Shown: one piece after another, positions 55,745 to 64,000 of the stretch
How the letters are laid out: each line of letters begins with the position of its first letter
Numbering within the stretch: position 1 is the first letter of the stretch
Source: Amphiura filiformis
Lineage: Eukaryota > Echinodermata > Ophiuroidea > Amphilepidida > Amphiuridae
Direction: 5' to 3'
Assembly (NCBI RefSeq): GCF_039555335.1
Contig: NC_092641.1
Span: forward strand, 30,068,848-30,132,847
DNA: 64,000 nucleotides
The notes under the pieces: model-generated
What the model was told of the DNA's origin: nothing
What the model saw: only the letters and a program-made list of their open reading frames with translations
The model's database searches: none
Position numbers and translations under genes: made by a program

Positions 55745-58720
55745 GTACTCACGGCCATGGTGAAAGAGCATCTGAAGAGCAAGGGCCTCCCTCTGATAGC
55801 CTGCCCCCACACACGACGACTTCAGCTTGAGAACATCATCAATGGTATAGTTGAGAGTCATAGGGTTACATGCACACAGCCAATGCAGCAAGAGTGTGGA
55901 TCTAGTAAAGCAACAACCACAGTTATGCAACAACAGAGGAAGAGACCATTGGGAGATAGCAAGTCTGGTGCACTTCCTGAACGCAAAAAAATAAAGAGGG
56001 CACCAAAAGGGACATTATACCCATGCGCGAAATGTAGTAGAACCTTTAGCATGCAAAAAGATCTGATAAAGCACTACAATACCGTGCATTCGTTATCTAG
56101 GCCGTTTAAATGCGACCGGTGTGAATCATGGTTTAAAACTAATCCTGATCGCAGTAAGCACATCAATGGAGTGCATTTAAATTTATGCAAGTTTTATTGT
56201 TCTATTTGTAACAAGGGATGTAATTCAAAGAACAGGTTAGTTGAACATGAAAACAGTCATTTAAAAGACGAAGATAGGCCTATAAAATGCAAGTATTGCA
56301 ATAAGGGTTTTCCATCTACAAAGGACTTAAAAGTCCATGTTAGAACTCATGAGGTAGAGACAAAAGTCAAATGTGAGCTGTGCACTGCAAGGTTTGTGTC
56401 ATTTAACTGCGGCTACAAAACCCACATGAAACTCATACACAAAGCACATGTTAGGTTTGAGAGTAACAAATGTTTACTCTGTGACAAAGAATTTGGAGAA
56501 CTCAAACAGCGCCCACTTTTGATGGAACACATGAAGGAAAAGCATAGCGACGTGGGAATCGTTTGCAAATCATGTGGAAGGAAATTTGCTACCGCCTCTA
56601 AGTTGATAGATCATGAGTATAAGGAACATGTGAGTTTATCTATGTCTGACCCGAAGAAAGTTAAACAACGCCCTCGTTTGAGGGCACGCGTTAAGAAAAC
56701 AAAGTTGGCAACACATGAGCAAAGGGAACACATTACGATATCTATGTCAACTTATAACCCAAAGAAGGTTGCTGTTTCAGTAGGTGATGTATCACGAGAG
56801 TTATTGATGTGCCAGTTATGCGGGGGAATGTTTGCACTTCGGTCAGCTCTTGATCAACATTTGCCAATTCATTTCAAGAACGAGGATGCGCTTTCCAATG
56901 AAGAGCTTGCAGAAATTGTCGACATGCAGCTGGAAGCTGCTATTACCAGCTCCCAGCTATCGAAAACTGCCACAAAAAGTTTGATTGAAAAACCCGATTC
57001 ATATTCACATCTCAGAAAATCTTCCAAAAAGAAAAAAAGCAAGAGGTTGAAAATGCCAAGAAGTCATCAGTTTAATACTGTGATTGTTAACCATCCCGTG
57101 AATGAGACAGGCAAAACTTATCAATCTTGGGCACCTAAATCGAAAAATGGAAAAGAATCAGAAAAGGGTGTTGTTCAAATAAAAACTGAAGTGAGCAATT
57201 TGAATGATGGTAGAGTTCGTAGCAAATCTAACACAGTTGAACAAGAAACTAGAGACAATATGCAAAAGGCCAAAGTTGGTAGTACATGTACAAATACATT
57301 AAGCCAGTCACAGAAACGTAAAGTTGAAACCAAATATGTAGAAAAGAGTCTCCAACTTAAAAACACTGCACCAGAATATAGAAACACCTTGGCAGATACA
57401 CCTGGACAAATGTATGCACCTGCTCCCAGTCACCTGACCTTAGAAGTAGTTCAAAGTGCAAATCAATCAATTGTAGGCAACAAACAACCTGAAATAAGTA
57501 AACCCGAAAGCAGCATGAGACATGGGGTAGCTCAAAGTACAACTACGATAATCCGGGTAAATGAAGGTAACAATAGAGTTGAGAGGACACATGTAGTAGA
57601 AATTCACCAAACTGAAGCAACTAAACAGGGAAACAACTTGGGGCATACCGCAGTCCAAAGGGCACCTATGGTACGCCACTCAAATGAAGATAACAATCAA
57701 GTTGACAACAAACAAGTAGAAGAAACTCGACAGTCGAAAGTACATGTAACTAAACCAGGAATCGGAAAGAACGTTGAAGAACAGGTGGAAAAGGGTGCTG
57801 AAGAGAGGGTAGGAAGGAGTACTACCACAGCAAATGAAGCAAAAGAGAACCAACATGATAGCAGCAAAACAGGGCAACTCGAAAATACAGCAAAAGTATG
57901 CAGAAAACCGCACAAGAAGAACCAATCTGAAGCAACTGAACCAGAAAACAAAGACAATATGCGAGAGGGTGTAGTTTGTAGCGCAACTAAGTCAAGTCAA
58001 TCACAAAAAGGTGAAGTTAAGAGCAAACATGTAGAAAAGAGTCTCCAACCTGAAATACGCATTAATAGAAACCAACTTGCAGAGATGATTCGGACGGGAA
58101 AAATAACTCTGTCCTTGAAAGGTCCAGTGACAAAAGTGCAAACACCACCATCTGGGCAGACATCGTCATCTGCATGTATGCAACGGACTAGCGGTAAAAT
58201 ACCGCTTCTAGTGGACAGTAAATCTACTCCAGGTATCATAAATAAAACTGTTGCCAAAGGTGATACTACGGCAAATGATGGGAAAGCTGCATCTTCATCT
58301 AAGTCTGATACCAAGGCTTCTTCCTCATCTAAGTCTGATACCAAGGCTGCATCCTCGTCTGAGTCTGATGCCAAGGCTGTATCCTCATCTGAGTCTGATA
58401 CCAAGGCTGCATCATCTAAGTCTGATACCAAGACTGCATCGTCATCCAAGTCTGATACCAAGGCTGCATCGTCATCTAAGTCTGATCCCAAGACTGCATC
58501 ATCATCTAAGTCTGATAACAAGGCTGCATCATCATCTAAGTCTGATAACAAGGCTGCATCATCATCTAAGTCTGATAACAAGGCTGCATCATCATCTAAG
58601 TCTGATAACAAGGCTGCATCGTCATCTAAGTCTGATAACAAGGCTGCATCGTCATCTAAGTCTGATAACAAGGCTGTATCGTCATCTAAGTCTGATAACA
58701 AGGCTGCAGCATCATCTTAG
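55745..58720 (+). CDS. C2H2 zinc-finger gene, second coding exon: eight zinc fingers and a Ser/Lys/Asp repeat tail
   Basis: With exon 1 the predicted protein has 1036 residues. Residues 46-135 are a basic linker. Eight C2H2 fingers follow: about 138-160 (CAKC), 168-189 (CDRC), 197-217 (CSIC), 227-247 (CKYC), 255-277 (CELC), 288-312 (CLLC), 319-340 (CKSC) and, after a gap, 401-422 (CQLC). Between the last two lies KLATHEQREHITISMS, a half-finger that repeats KLIDHEYKEHVSLSMS of finger 7. The remaining 600 residues are low-complexity: Lys/Ser/Gln-rich, then about 14 tandem units like SSSKSDNKAA encoded by a 30-bp repeat. Linkers between fingers are not of the TGEKP type. A nuclear DNA- or RNA-binding role is inferred from the fingers only. 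The stop TAG (58718-58720) falls inside the repeat array. It is not a named orthologue that I recognise. Confidence 0.8.
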   Translation, partial: VLTAMVKEHLKSKGLPLIACPHTRRLQLENIINGIVESHRVTCTQPMQQECGSSKATTTVMQQQRKRPLGDSKSGALPERKKIKRAPKGTLYPCAKCSRTFSMQKDLIKHYNTVHSLSRPFKCDRCESWFKTNPDRSKHINGVHLNLCKFYCSICNKGCNSKNRLVEHENSHLKDEDRPIKCKYCNKGFPSTKDLKVHVRTHEVETKVKCELCTARFVSFNCGYKTHMKLIHKAHVRFESNKCLLCDKEFGELKQRPLLMEHMKEKHSDVGIVCKSCGRKFATASKLIDHEYKEHVSLSMSDPKKVKQRPRLRARVKKTKLATHEQREHITISMSTYNPKKVAVSVGDVSRELLMCQLCGGMFALRSALDQHLPIHFKNEDALSNEELAEIVDMQLEAAITSSQLSKTATKSLIEKPDSYSHLRKSSKKKKSKRLKMPRSHQFNTVIVNHPVNETGKTYQSWAPKSKNGKESEKGVVQIKTEVSNLNDGRVRSKSNTVEQETRDNMQKAKVGSTCTNTLSQSQKRKVETKYVEKSLQLKNTAPEYRNTLADTPGQMYAPAPSHLTLEVVQSANQSIVGNKQPEISKPESSMRHGVAQSTTTIIRVNEGNNRVERTHVVEIHQTEATKQGNNLGHTAVQRAPMVRHSNEDNNQVDNKQVEETRQSKVHVTKPGIGKNVEEQVEKGAEERVGRSTTTANEAKENQHDSSKTGQLENTAKVCRKPHKKNQSEATEPENKDNMREGVVCSATKSSQSQKGEVKSKHVEKSLQPEIRINRNQLAEMIRTGKITLSLKGPVTKVQTPPSGQTSSSACMQRTSGKIPLLVDSKSTPGIINKTVAKGDTTANDGKAASSSKSDTKASSSSKSDTKAASSSESDAKAVSSSESDTKAASSKSDTKTASSSKSDTKAASSSKSDPKTASSSKSDNKAASSSKSDNKAASSSKSDNKAASSSKSDNKAASSSKSDNKAASSSKSDNKAVSSSKSDNKAAASS

Positions 58721-58858
58721 TCTGATAACAAGGCTGCATCGTCATCTAAGTCCGATGCCAAGGCTGCATCATCATCTGTCTGATACCAAGGCTGCATCTT
58801 CATCTAATATGATTCCAAGGCAAAAAGGCTGCATCGTCATCCAAGTCTGATAACAAGG
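58290..58858 (+). repeat. 30-bp minisatellite, mostly coding
   Basis: Unit GCATCATCATCTAAGTCTGA plus TAACAAGGCT; about 14 units before the stop, and about four more up to 58858 with indels. One more short copy is at 59242-59282 (ACAAGGCTGCATCCTCATCTA). Antisense and shifted frames across it are also open but are shadows. Confidence 0.92.
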
Positions 58859-58859
58859 T

Positions 58860-59970
58860 AGCTTTGCTCCAAAGCCAACCTATTTTCCATCCAATTGAAA
58901 GAAAAAATGAAAAAACCATGCCATATGCCCTCTGACACTATAGTAAAGACCGGCTGTAGGTGGGGCGCGTCGGTCAGTGGACTTTCGCGGTTGGTGTGTG
59001 GGGTAGACCTACTTTATACTTGTTGGTGACTTGCCTGTAGTGACGCTTGCCTTCGGCAAGCTCTGTACAAATACATGTACTGCTGGGTGATGCATGGGAG
59101 TGGTATTAATTTTTTACAGAATGGATTGGCCTATATACATTTTCTTTACTAATACTAACTTGTCACTCGCTTGGGTTTATTTTACTTGGGGATCTCTGGA
59201 TCTTCTAAGGTACTGCGAGGGCTCTGATCAAGAGCTAATAACAAGGCTGCATCCTCATCTAAGTGTGATACCAATGCTGCACATTTCAAATTGGATCATT
59301 TTAAACGCAGTCTGGTCTGGTTTTCTCTTCAGGCAATCATAGCAAAAATAATTCAAATGTTATACCACTTGTCCCTTCATATTAAGCAAATACAGACAGT
59401 GCAGACTATGGAGTTTGGTCCACCTTAATGTAGTCTCTTTGTGTTTGTTACATGTACATAGCATTTTTAAACTAAAATTATTCATAATTTTGTGAAACCT
59501 TTGAACAAAATAAATTTAGCATAAATATTGCTTGTAAGTTTGTAAACTGTAAAGTTGATGCGCAATAACTGTGGCATAACATGGGACTCGTAACTTGGAC
59601 TGACCAAATTTTCTCGATGCCCAAGTCTTATCTAATATCAACTGGGTCATAACATGGGACTCTTTACTTTTACTGGAAATGCTTGAAACGTGCGTGTGAT
59701 GTTGTACTTGCAAAATTATATATTCATAGCAAAATGAGTTTTCAATTATATTGTAGTTTTAATGTTAGTGAATAAAATACAATGTTGCCTCAATATACAG
59801 ACATGTATTCTGTCCTTGCATTTATTAACTTATCAGTACAGTAGTATTTATCGATCTTGGTAGGTACAAAAAGGAAGGGAAAGGAAAAGAAATGGTGAAT
59901 TCCAGACTCAAAAGCTATGTTATGTTATCATGGTTATTGGGAATCAAAGGTGCTGTCATACCTCGCCTGA
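58860..59970. other. 3' flank of the zinc-finger gene
   Basis: No gene recognised. AATAAA signals occur near 59509 and 59772, candidates for the polyadenylation site of the zinc-finger transcript. Confidence 0.4.
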
Positions 59971-59974
59971 ACTA

Positions 59975-60470
59975 AACATCTCAAAAAGAGTAACTAACCC
60001 CCTTAACAATGACCATTATTCAAAAACGGGTGATTATATTAGAAATCTGTAAAATGCATTGGAAGCAGAATTTATTTCTGCACATTTTGACACCTAATTT
60101 GAAGCAATCGACTAAATATTGACGTCACAGGGGACATTTAAATCAGTGTAACCCAAGATTTGAAAGTTACAGTAAATTCTATTGATTTTGCATTCAGTGT
60201 AATGGAAAGAAATCTGTATAACGATATCTGAGTGTTTTTGTATCAAGTTGTAAAAATTTGTATGTAAGTGCAACTTTCAAATCTGGACCTCAATACATTA
60301 AATTGACCGGTGTTTTATTGTTTTCTGGGCTATCGTATCAAATGAGGTGTCAAAATACGCAGAAATAAATTCTGCTTCCAACGCATTTTACAGATTTGTA
60401 ATACAATAGCCCCCCTTTTGAATAATGGACATTGTTTAAGGGGGGTTAGTTACTTTTTTTGAGATGTTAA
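59975..60470. mobile_element. 500-bp foldback element with about 130-bp arms
   Basis: AACATCTCAAAAAGAGTAAC through CTAACCCCCTTAACAATG at the left is mirrored at the right through AAGGGGGGTTAGTTAC to GAGATGTT. Inner arms share ATGCATTGGAAGCAGAATTT and its complement. It sits at the truncated 5' border of the retrotransposon at 60471. Confidence 0.82.
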
Positions 60471-62907
60471 TCAGCCTAACATTGACTGGGACTTATCTGC
60501 AGTCAAAGTAGACCATCAATACTGCAAAAGAACTGCTGATAAACTGTTGGAAGTAATAACTGAGCACGGTCTTGAACAACTTGTTCGCAAACCAACCAGA
60601 AAACAAAATACTCTGGATTTGATACTCACTAATAACACAAATATTGTTAGTGAAGTGTCAGTAGAAGGAGGACTCAGTGATCATGACATTGTTGTTGCTA
60701 AACTCAACCTGAGTATTCAGCGTAAAAGAATCCCTAAAAGGAAAGTCTTCATTAGATCAAAAGCTGATGTTGCTGGCCTGAAGGAAGACATGGAGAATCT
60801 TCAACAAGAATACTTTGCCAACTCATTACTCCATTCACCCCAACAAAAATGGGAGAAGATTGAACAAGACTTGAAGGACTCTATGGAAAGACGCGTACCA
60901 AGTCGCCTTACCTCGTCCAGATTTAACTTGCCTTGGTTTGACAGGAATCATCGCAGATTGAGTCGCAAGAAACAGGGCATATAACAAAGCTAAGATAACA
61001 GGAAAAAACAGTGACTGGGAAATTTTCCTGAACCTTCAGAAAGAATTCAAAACAGAACTCAATAAAGCTAGACGATCTCATGTCTCAGACCAGCTAGACA
61101 ATGACTTGAAGAATAACAACAAATCCTTTTGGTCCTTCATCAAAAAACTCCGCAAAGATGATGTGGGTGTAGCAGATCTAAAGATTGATGATAAGGTCAT
61201 CAGTGACAGCAAGGAGAAAGCAGAGGCTTTAAGCAAGCAAGTATTTACTCAAGAGGACACGTCATCAGTCCCTGAATTGGAAAGTGATATCTCCAACATC
61301 AACCGGCTGATTATCAATCAAGATGGAGTACTGAAGCTGTTAAAGAACCTTGAGCCCGGCAAAGCGCCAGGACCAGATGAGATTCCACCTTGGGTAGTAA
61401 AAACTGTTGCTGAGGAGCTGTCACCTATTCTGACTGATCTGTTCCAATCGTCTCTAGACACAGGAATTGTACCAACCCAGTGGAAAGAGGCTAACATCAC
61501 CAGTATCTACAAAAAGGGATAAATCCAACCCAGAAAATTACCGCCCACTATCCCTAACGAGCATAGTCTGCAAGGTGCTGGAGCATATAGTGCACTCCCA
61601 CGTCATGAAACATCTGGAGAAGTTTAACATCTTATCTGATAATCAACATGGCTTCCGTGCTAAAAGATCTACGGAAACCCAGCTGATCCAGACGGCAGAT
61701 GACTTGGCGAAAAGCATTGACCTTGGTGAAACAACACACATGGCAATACTTGACTTTTCAAAAGCATTTGACAAGGTACCACATCAGAGACTACTTGTCA
61801 AGCTCCATCACTATGGAATCAGGGGTAATCTACTCCAGTGGTTTGGTAACTTTCTGATTGGGAAAACCCAGCAAGTTGTTTGCAACGGAGAGGCATCTGT
61901 ACCAGTACCAGTTCTATCAGGAGTGCCTCAGGGTACAGTGCTAGGGCCACTGCTCTTTCTGCTTTATATCAATGACTTACCAGATAATCTCCAATGCAAA
62001 TCAAGATTATTTGCAGATGATTGTGTTGTGTACTCATCGGGAAAGTCTGAAGAACACCTTTGTCAGCTTCAAAGAGATCTCCTTCAACTGCAAAAATGGC
62101 AGAACAAATGGTTGATGGAGTTTAACCCTACAAAATGTTATATCATGAAAATTTCCAACAAGAGGAAACCTCCAACAACAAGCTTCAGCTTCTGTGGTCA
62201 AGTCTTGAAAGAAGTCTCATCTCATCCTTATCTGGGAGTAGAGCTGGACAGCGGTCTCAAATGGGATGCCCATAGAGACAAAATAATCAAGAAAGCCAAC
62301 AGAACCATTGGATTTCTGAGAAGGAACTTATGGTTCTGCACCAAAGAGGTGAAAACCACAGCATACGAAATGCTTGTGCGTCCAATATTGGAGTACAGTA
62401 GCGTAGTATGGGATCCCCACTATGAGAAAGACATCAAAAAGTTGGAGATGATCCAGAGAAGAGCTGCACGCTTCTGTATGAACGACTATGGGCAGCAGAG
62501 TAGTGTGACTGATATGCTGAATATCCTAGAATGGGACACCTTGAGAGAAAGAAGAAGAAAAAGTCGCCTTCATATGATGTTCAAAATTGACAATAACCTG
62601 GTGGGGATCAACAAAGACCAGTACATCACTCCAGCAGTAGACAGTAGGACTAGAGGCAGTCACAACAAGAAAATCCAAGAAGCATCTGCCAACACCAACA
62701 TATACAAGTTCTCCTACTTTCCTCGTACAACGCGAGATTGGAACAGACTTACTGAAACCACCGTAACATTACCAAGCCTGGAAGCCTTCAAGAAACAAAT
62801 CAAAGACACAAGCAATTAATCCCGTCATGCACGCGAGAGCACCAATCAAGTTGGCGTGATGTTAATTTCCCTGCCGACTCAACCATAGAGATAGATAGAG
62901 ATAGTTT
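60471..62907 (+). mobile_element. CR1-group non-LTR retrotransposon, 5'-truncated
   Basis: Starts within the endonuclease domain, contains the full reverse transcriptase and ends after a short 3' UTR in AGATAGATAGAGATAG-like repeats near 62890-62907. Confidence 0.78.
60478..62819 (+). pseudogene. Endonuclease C-terminus and reverse transcriptase of the CR1-group element, two frameshifts
   Basis: Frame 1 (60478-60984) has NIDWDL, RKQNTLDLILTNN and GGLSDHDIV, the last motifs of the endonuclease. A shift near 60975 leads into NRAYNKAKITGKNSDWE and NNNKSFWSFIKKLR, then PGKAPGPDEIPPWVVK and the thumb-proximal QWKEANITSIYKKG. A second shift near 61515 opens the main reverse transcriptase: NPENYRPLSLTSIVCKVLE, QHGFRAKRSTETQL, MAILDFSKAFDKVPHQRLL, SGVPQGTVLGPLLFLLYIND and SRLFADDCVVYS, then a C-terminal domain up to the stop at 62819. 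The catalytic FADD motif is intact. The copy is younger than the one at 26-33 kb, judging by fewer lesions. Confidence 0.82.
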
Positions 62908-63084
62908 ATGTTCATTGGGATAATGGTCACTGGGGTGCGTGTGTGTGTGTTCGGAAGCTTGAACATCTTGAGAACCGGAAGTGCTATGGTGACGACACAC
63001 ACTTGGTGGAGATAGCACAAAGATGTTTTACTTTAGTAAAACCTAGATACGCTGATGCCTATACTGATGCACGGCAGTAACGTA

Positions 63085-63177
63085 ACCGTTCCGGCTGAAA
63101 TCCAGAAATGACGTCATTTGTTCTGGTGCTGCCACTTCCGGGTAACGCGGGAGAAGAACATGCTTTTTGCAAACAAA
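63085..63177 (+). promoter_or_regulatory. Candidate promoter: ETS and CRE sites before a small ORF
   Basis: TTCCGG at 63089-63094, a consensus CRE TGACGTCA at 63109-63116 and CTTCCGG at 63135-63141 lie within 90 bases upstream of AAAATGGCCGAC. This combination is common at animal housekeeping promoters. Motifs are seen; promoter function is inferred. Confidence 0.4.
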
Positions 63178-63381
63178 ATGGCCGACTCGTCCCGGCCCCT
63201 TTCCAGCGAAAATACAGCTTATTTAGCCAATGTGAACATGGGGTCATCGGTTATAATATTTTCATATCATATTGGACTAACACGTCAGCTATATGGTATT
63301 TCACGATATAACAGTAATAAAAAGAAAACTGCAAACGTTCGTTCGTCGGATGTGACCAGCTCTAATGACGTCATGATGTAA
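63178..63381 (+). CDS. Unrecognised 67-codon ORF or first exon
   Basis: The ATG lies in AAAATGGCCGAC, a YY1-like and good initiation context. The peptide begins MADSSRPLSSENTAYLANV, has a moderately hydrophobic stretch (MGSSVIIFSYHIGL) and ends basic/polar. It could be a short protein, or exon 1 of a longer gene with a donor such as CATCG|GTTATA near 63249. No homologue recognised. Confidence 0.3.
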   Translation: MADSSRPLSSENTAYLANVNMGSSVIIFSYHIGLTRQLYGISRYNSNKKKTANVRSSDVTSSNDVMM

Positions 63382-63441
63382 ACAATGTCCGGGTCATTAA
63401 TAATTAATTAGGTAAACCCAAATATGGAAACCTCCAAACCT

Positions 63442-63502
63442 ATGCAAATTAGGTGTTCGACGAATCAGAATACGATCAGCCCACCTCCAAACTTATGCAA
63501 AT
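63442..63502 (+). promoter_or_regulatory. Two octamer motifs in a short direct repeat
   Basis: ATGCAAAT at 63442-63449 and 63495-63502, each within ACCTCCAAAC(C/T)TATGCAAAT. The octamer is the POU/Oct binding site; the function here is inferred only. Confidence 0.4.
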
Positions 63503-63504
63503 GA

Positions 63505-64000
63505 GTTCAGGCGGTTACGTGAACATGTACAGTAGTTGATCGGCTCTTGTGTATACCGACCTCTGTGGGATAGCATGACCAGTATGGCAAGCCAAGGGGT
63601 CCAAAAGCGTGGAACTGCTACGCGTAGCTTCTTTCTCGTTACGTGCAGCTTATTAACCAATCAGATTCGCGGTTTTAAACACGTGGAGCTGATGTAAACA
63701 TCCTCTCTCACAAATATTACGTTGTTAATTTTTGTAAATGAAAATATCTGTAGTATATCAGCAAAAAATGGTATAGGTGCTATTAAAGTAATATCTGAAC
63801 AGAATGATGATTGTTCTATATTTAGGGTGCTATCATTTTCTTCGGACGGGGATCCCAAATATAGGGGGTCATACTTTTTTGGAAAGAAAAATAAGGGGGG
63901 AGGGGGTCATAAATTGATAATGACAAAATGTAGGGAGTCACAAGATGACTACAGATAGTGTGTTTATTGTATTCAAAAAGACTGATTTCAATACAATTTT
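63505..64000. other. Non-coding right end
   Basis: Contains a short GGGGTCATA-rich block at 63858-63930 like that at 33.4-34.6 kb. No gene recognised. Confidence 0.4.

Noticed and set aside
57997..58850. Antisense (LSDLDDDAAL repeats) and shifted (HHLSLITRL repeats) ORFs over the zinc-finger tail
   Set aside because: Shadows of the 30-bp coding minisatellite; the sense frame is continuous with the zinc fingers.

Overview
The window looks like a piece of an AT-rich animal genome, most probably a non-vertebrate deuterostome such as an echinoderm. The reasons are spliced genes with GT-AG introns, several non-LTR retrotransposons, a DUF4806-type gene, CRE/ETS promoter-like sites, many short non-autonomous DNA transposons, and many copies of the octamer TAGGCCTA. 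The species assignment is inference. Nothing bacterial is present (no operons, no ribosome binding sites).

Host genes are few. (1) At the extreme left, minus strand, is one start-codon exon (68-199) that is a clear paralogue of (2) the first coding exon (54707-54841) of a two-exon C2H2 zinc-finger gene on the plus strand, whose large second exon (55745-58720) encodes eight zinc fingers and a Ser/Lys/Asp repeat tail. (3) On the minus strand, three exons (20325-20490, 19750-19856, 18773-18877) form the C-terminal part of a DUF4806-domain gene; the upstream exon is broken in frame. (4) At 63.1-63.4 kb there is a promoter-like segment with CRE, ETS and octamer sites and a 67-codon ORF.

The rest is mostly mobile DNA. 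Three non-LTR retrotransposons lie on the plus strand: a decayed CR1/L2-type element with an SGNH-esterase ORF1 (about 25.9-33.4 kb), a 5'-truncated RTE-type element (51.7-53.5 kb) and a 5'-truncated CR1-group element (60.5-62.9 kb). Between and inside them are more than 20 inverted-repeat DNA elements. Several have visible target duplications: 8 bp (hAT-like at 3802-4744 and 44177-44626; an 8-bp type at 48732-49900), TTAA (6099-6756, 10120-10780, 16646-17290, 21036-21675, 35511-37408), TA (1683-2065, 5090-5268, 8965-9092), 2 bp (13187-14213, 26685-27640) and TTAC (45920-48235). Elements are nested, and some insertions can be dated relative to each other from interrupted sequences.

The most striking structure is a 4.1-kb satellite (38580-42707, with two satellite islands at 43908-45022) of a 51-bp monomer. 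Because 51 is a multiple of three and the monomer has almost no stops, five of six frames stay open for hundreds of codons. These are not genes. Each monomer carries a palindrome AACATTGGCCCAATGTT with two opposed CCAAT boxes, and the array has higher-order repeats (192 bp x3, about 0.9 kb x2). A diverged GGCCCAAT-rich segment 0.9 kb upstream (37.68-37.93 kb) may be related to its origin.
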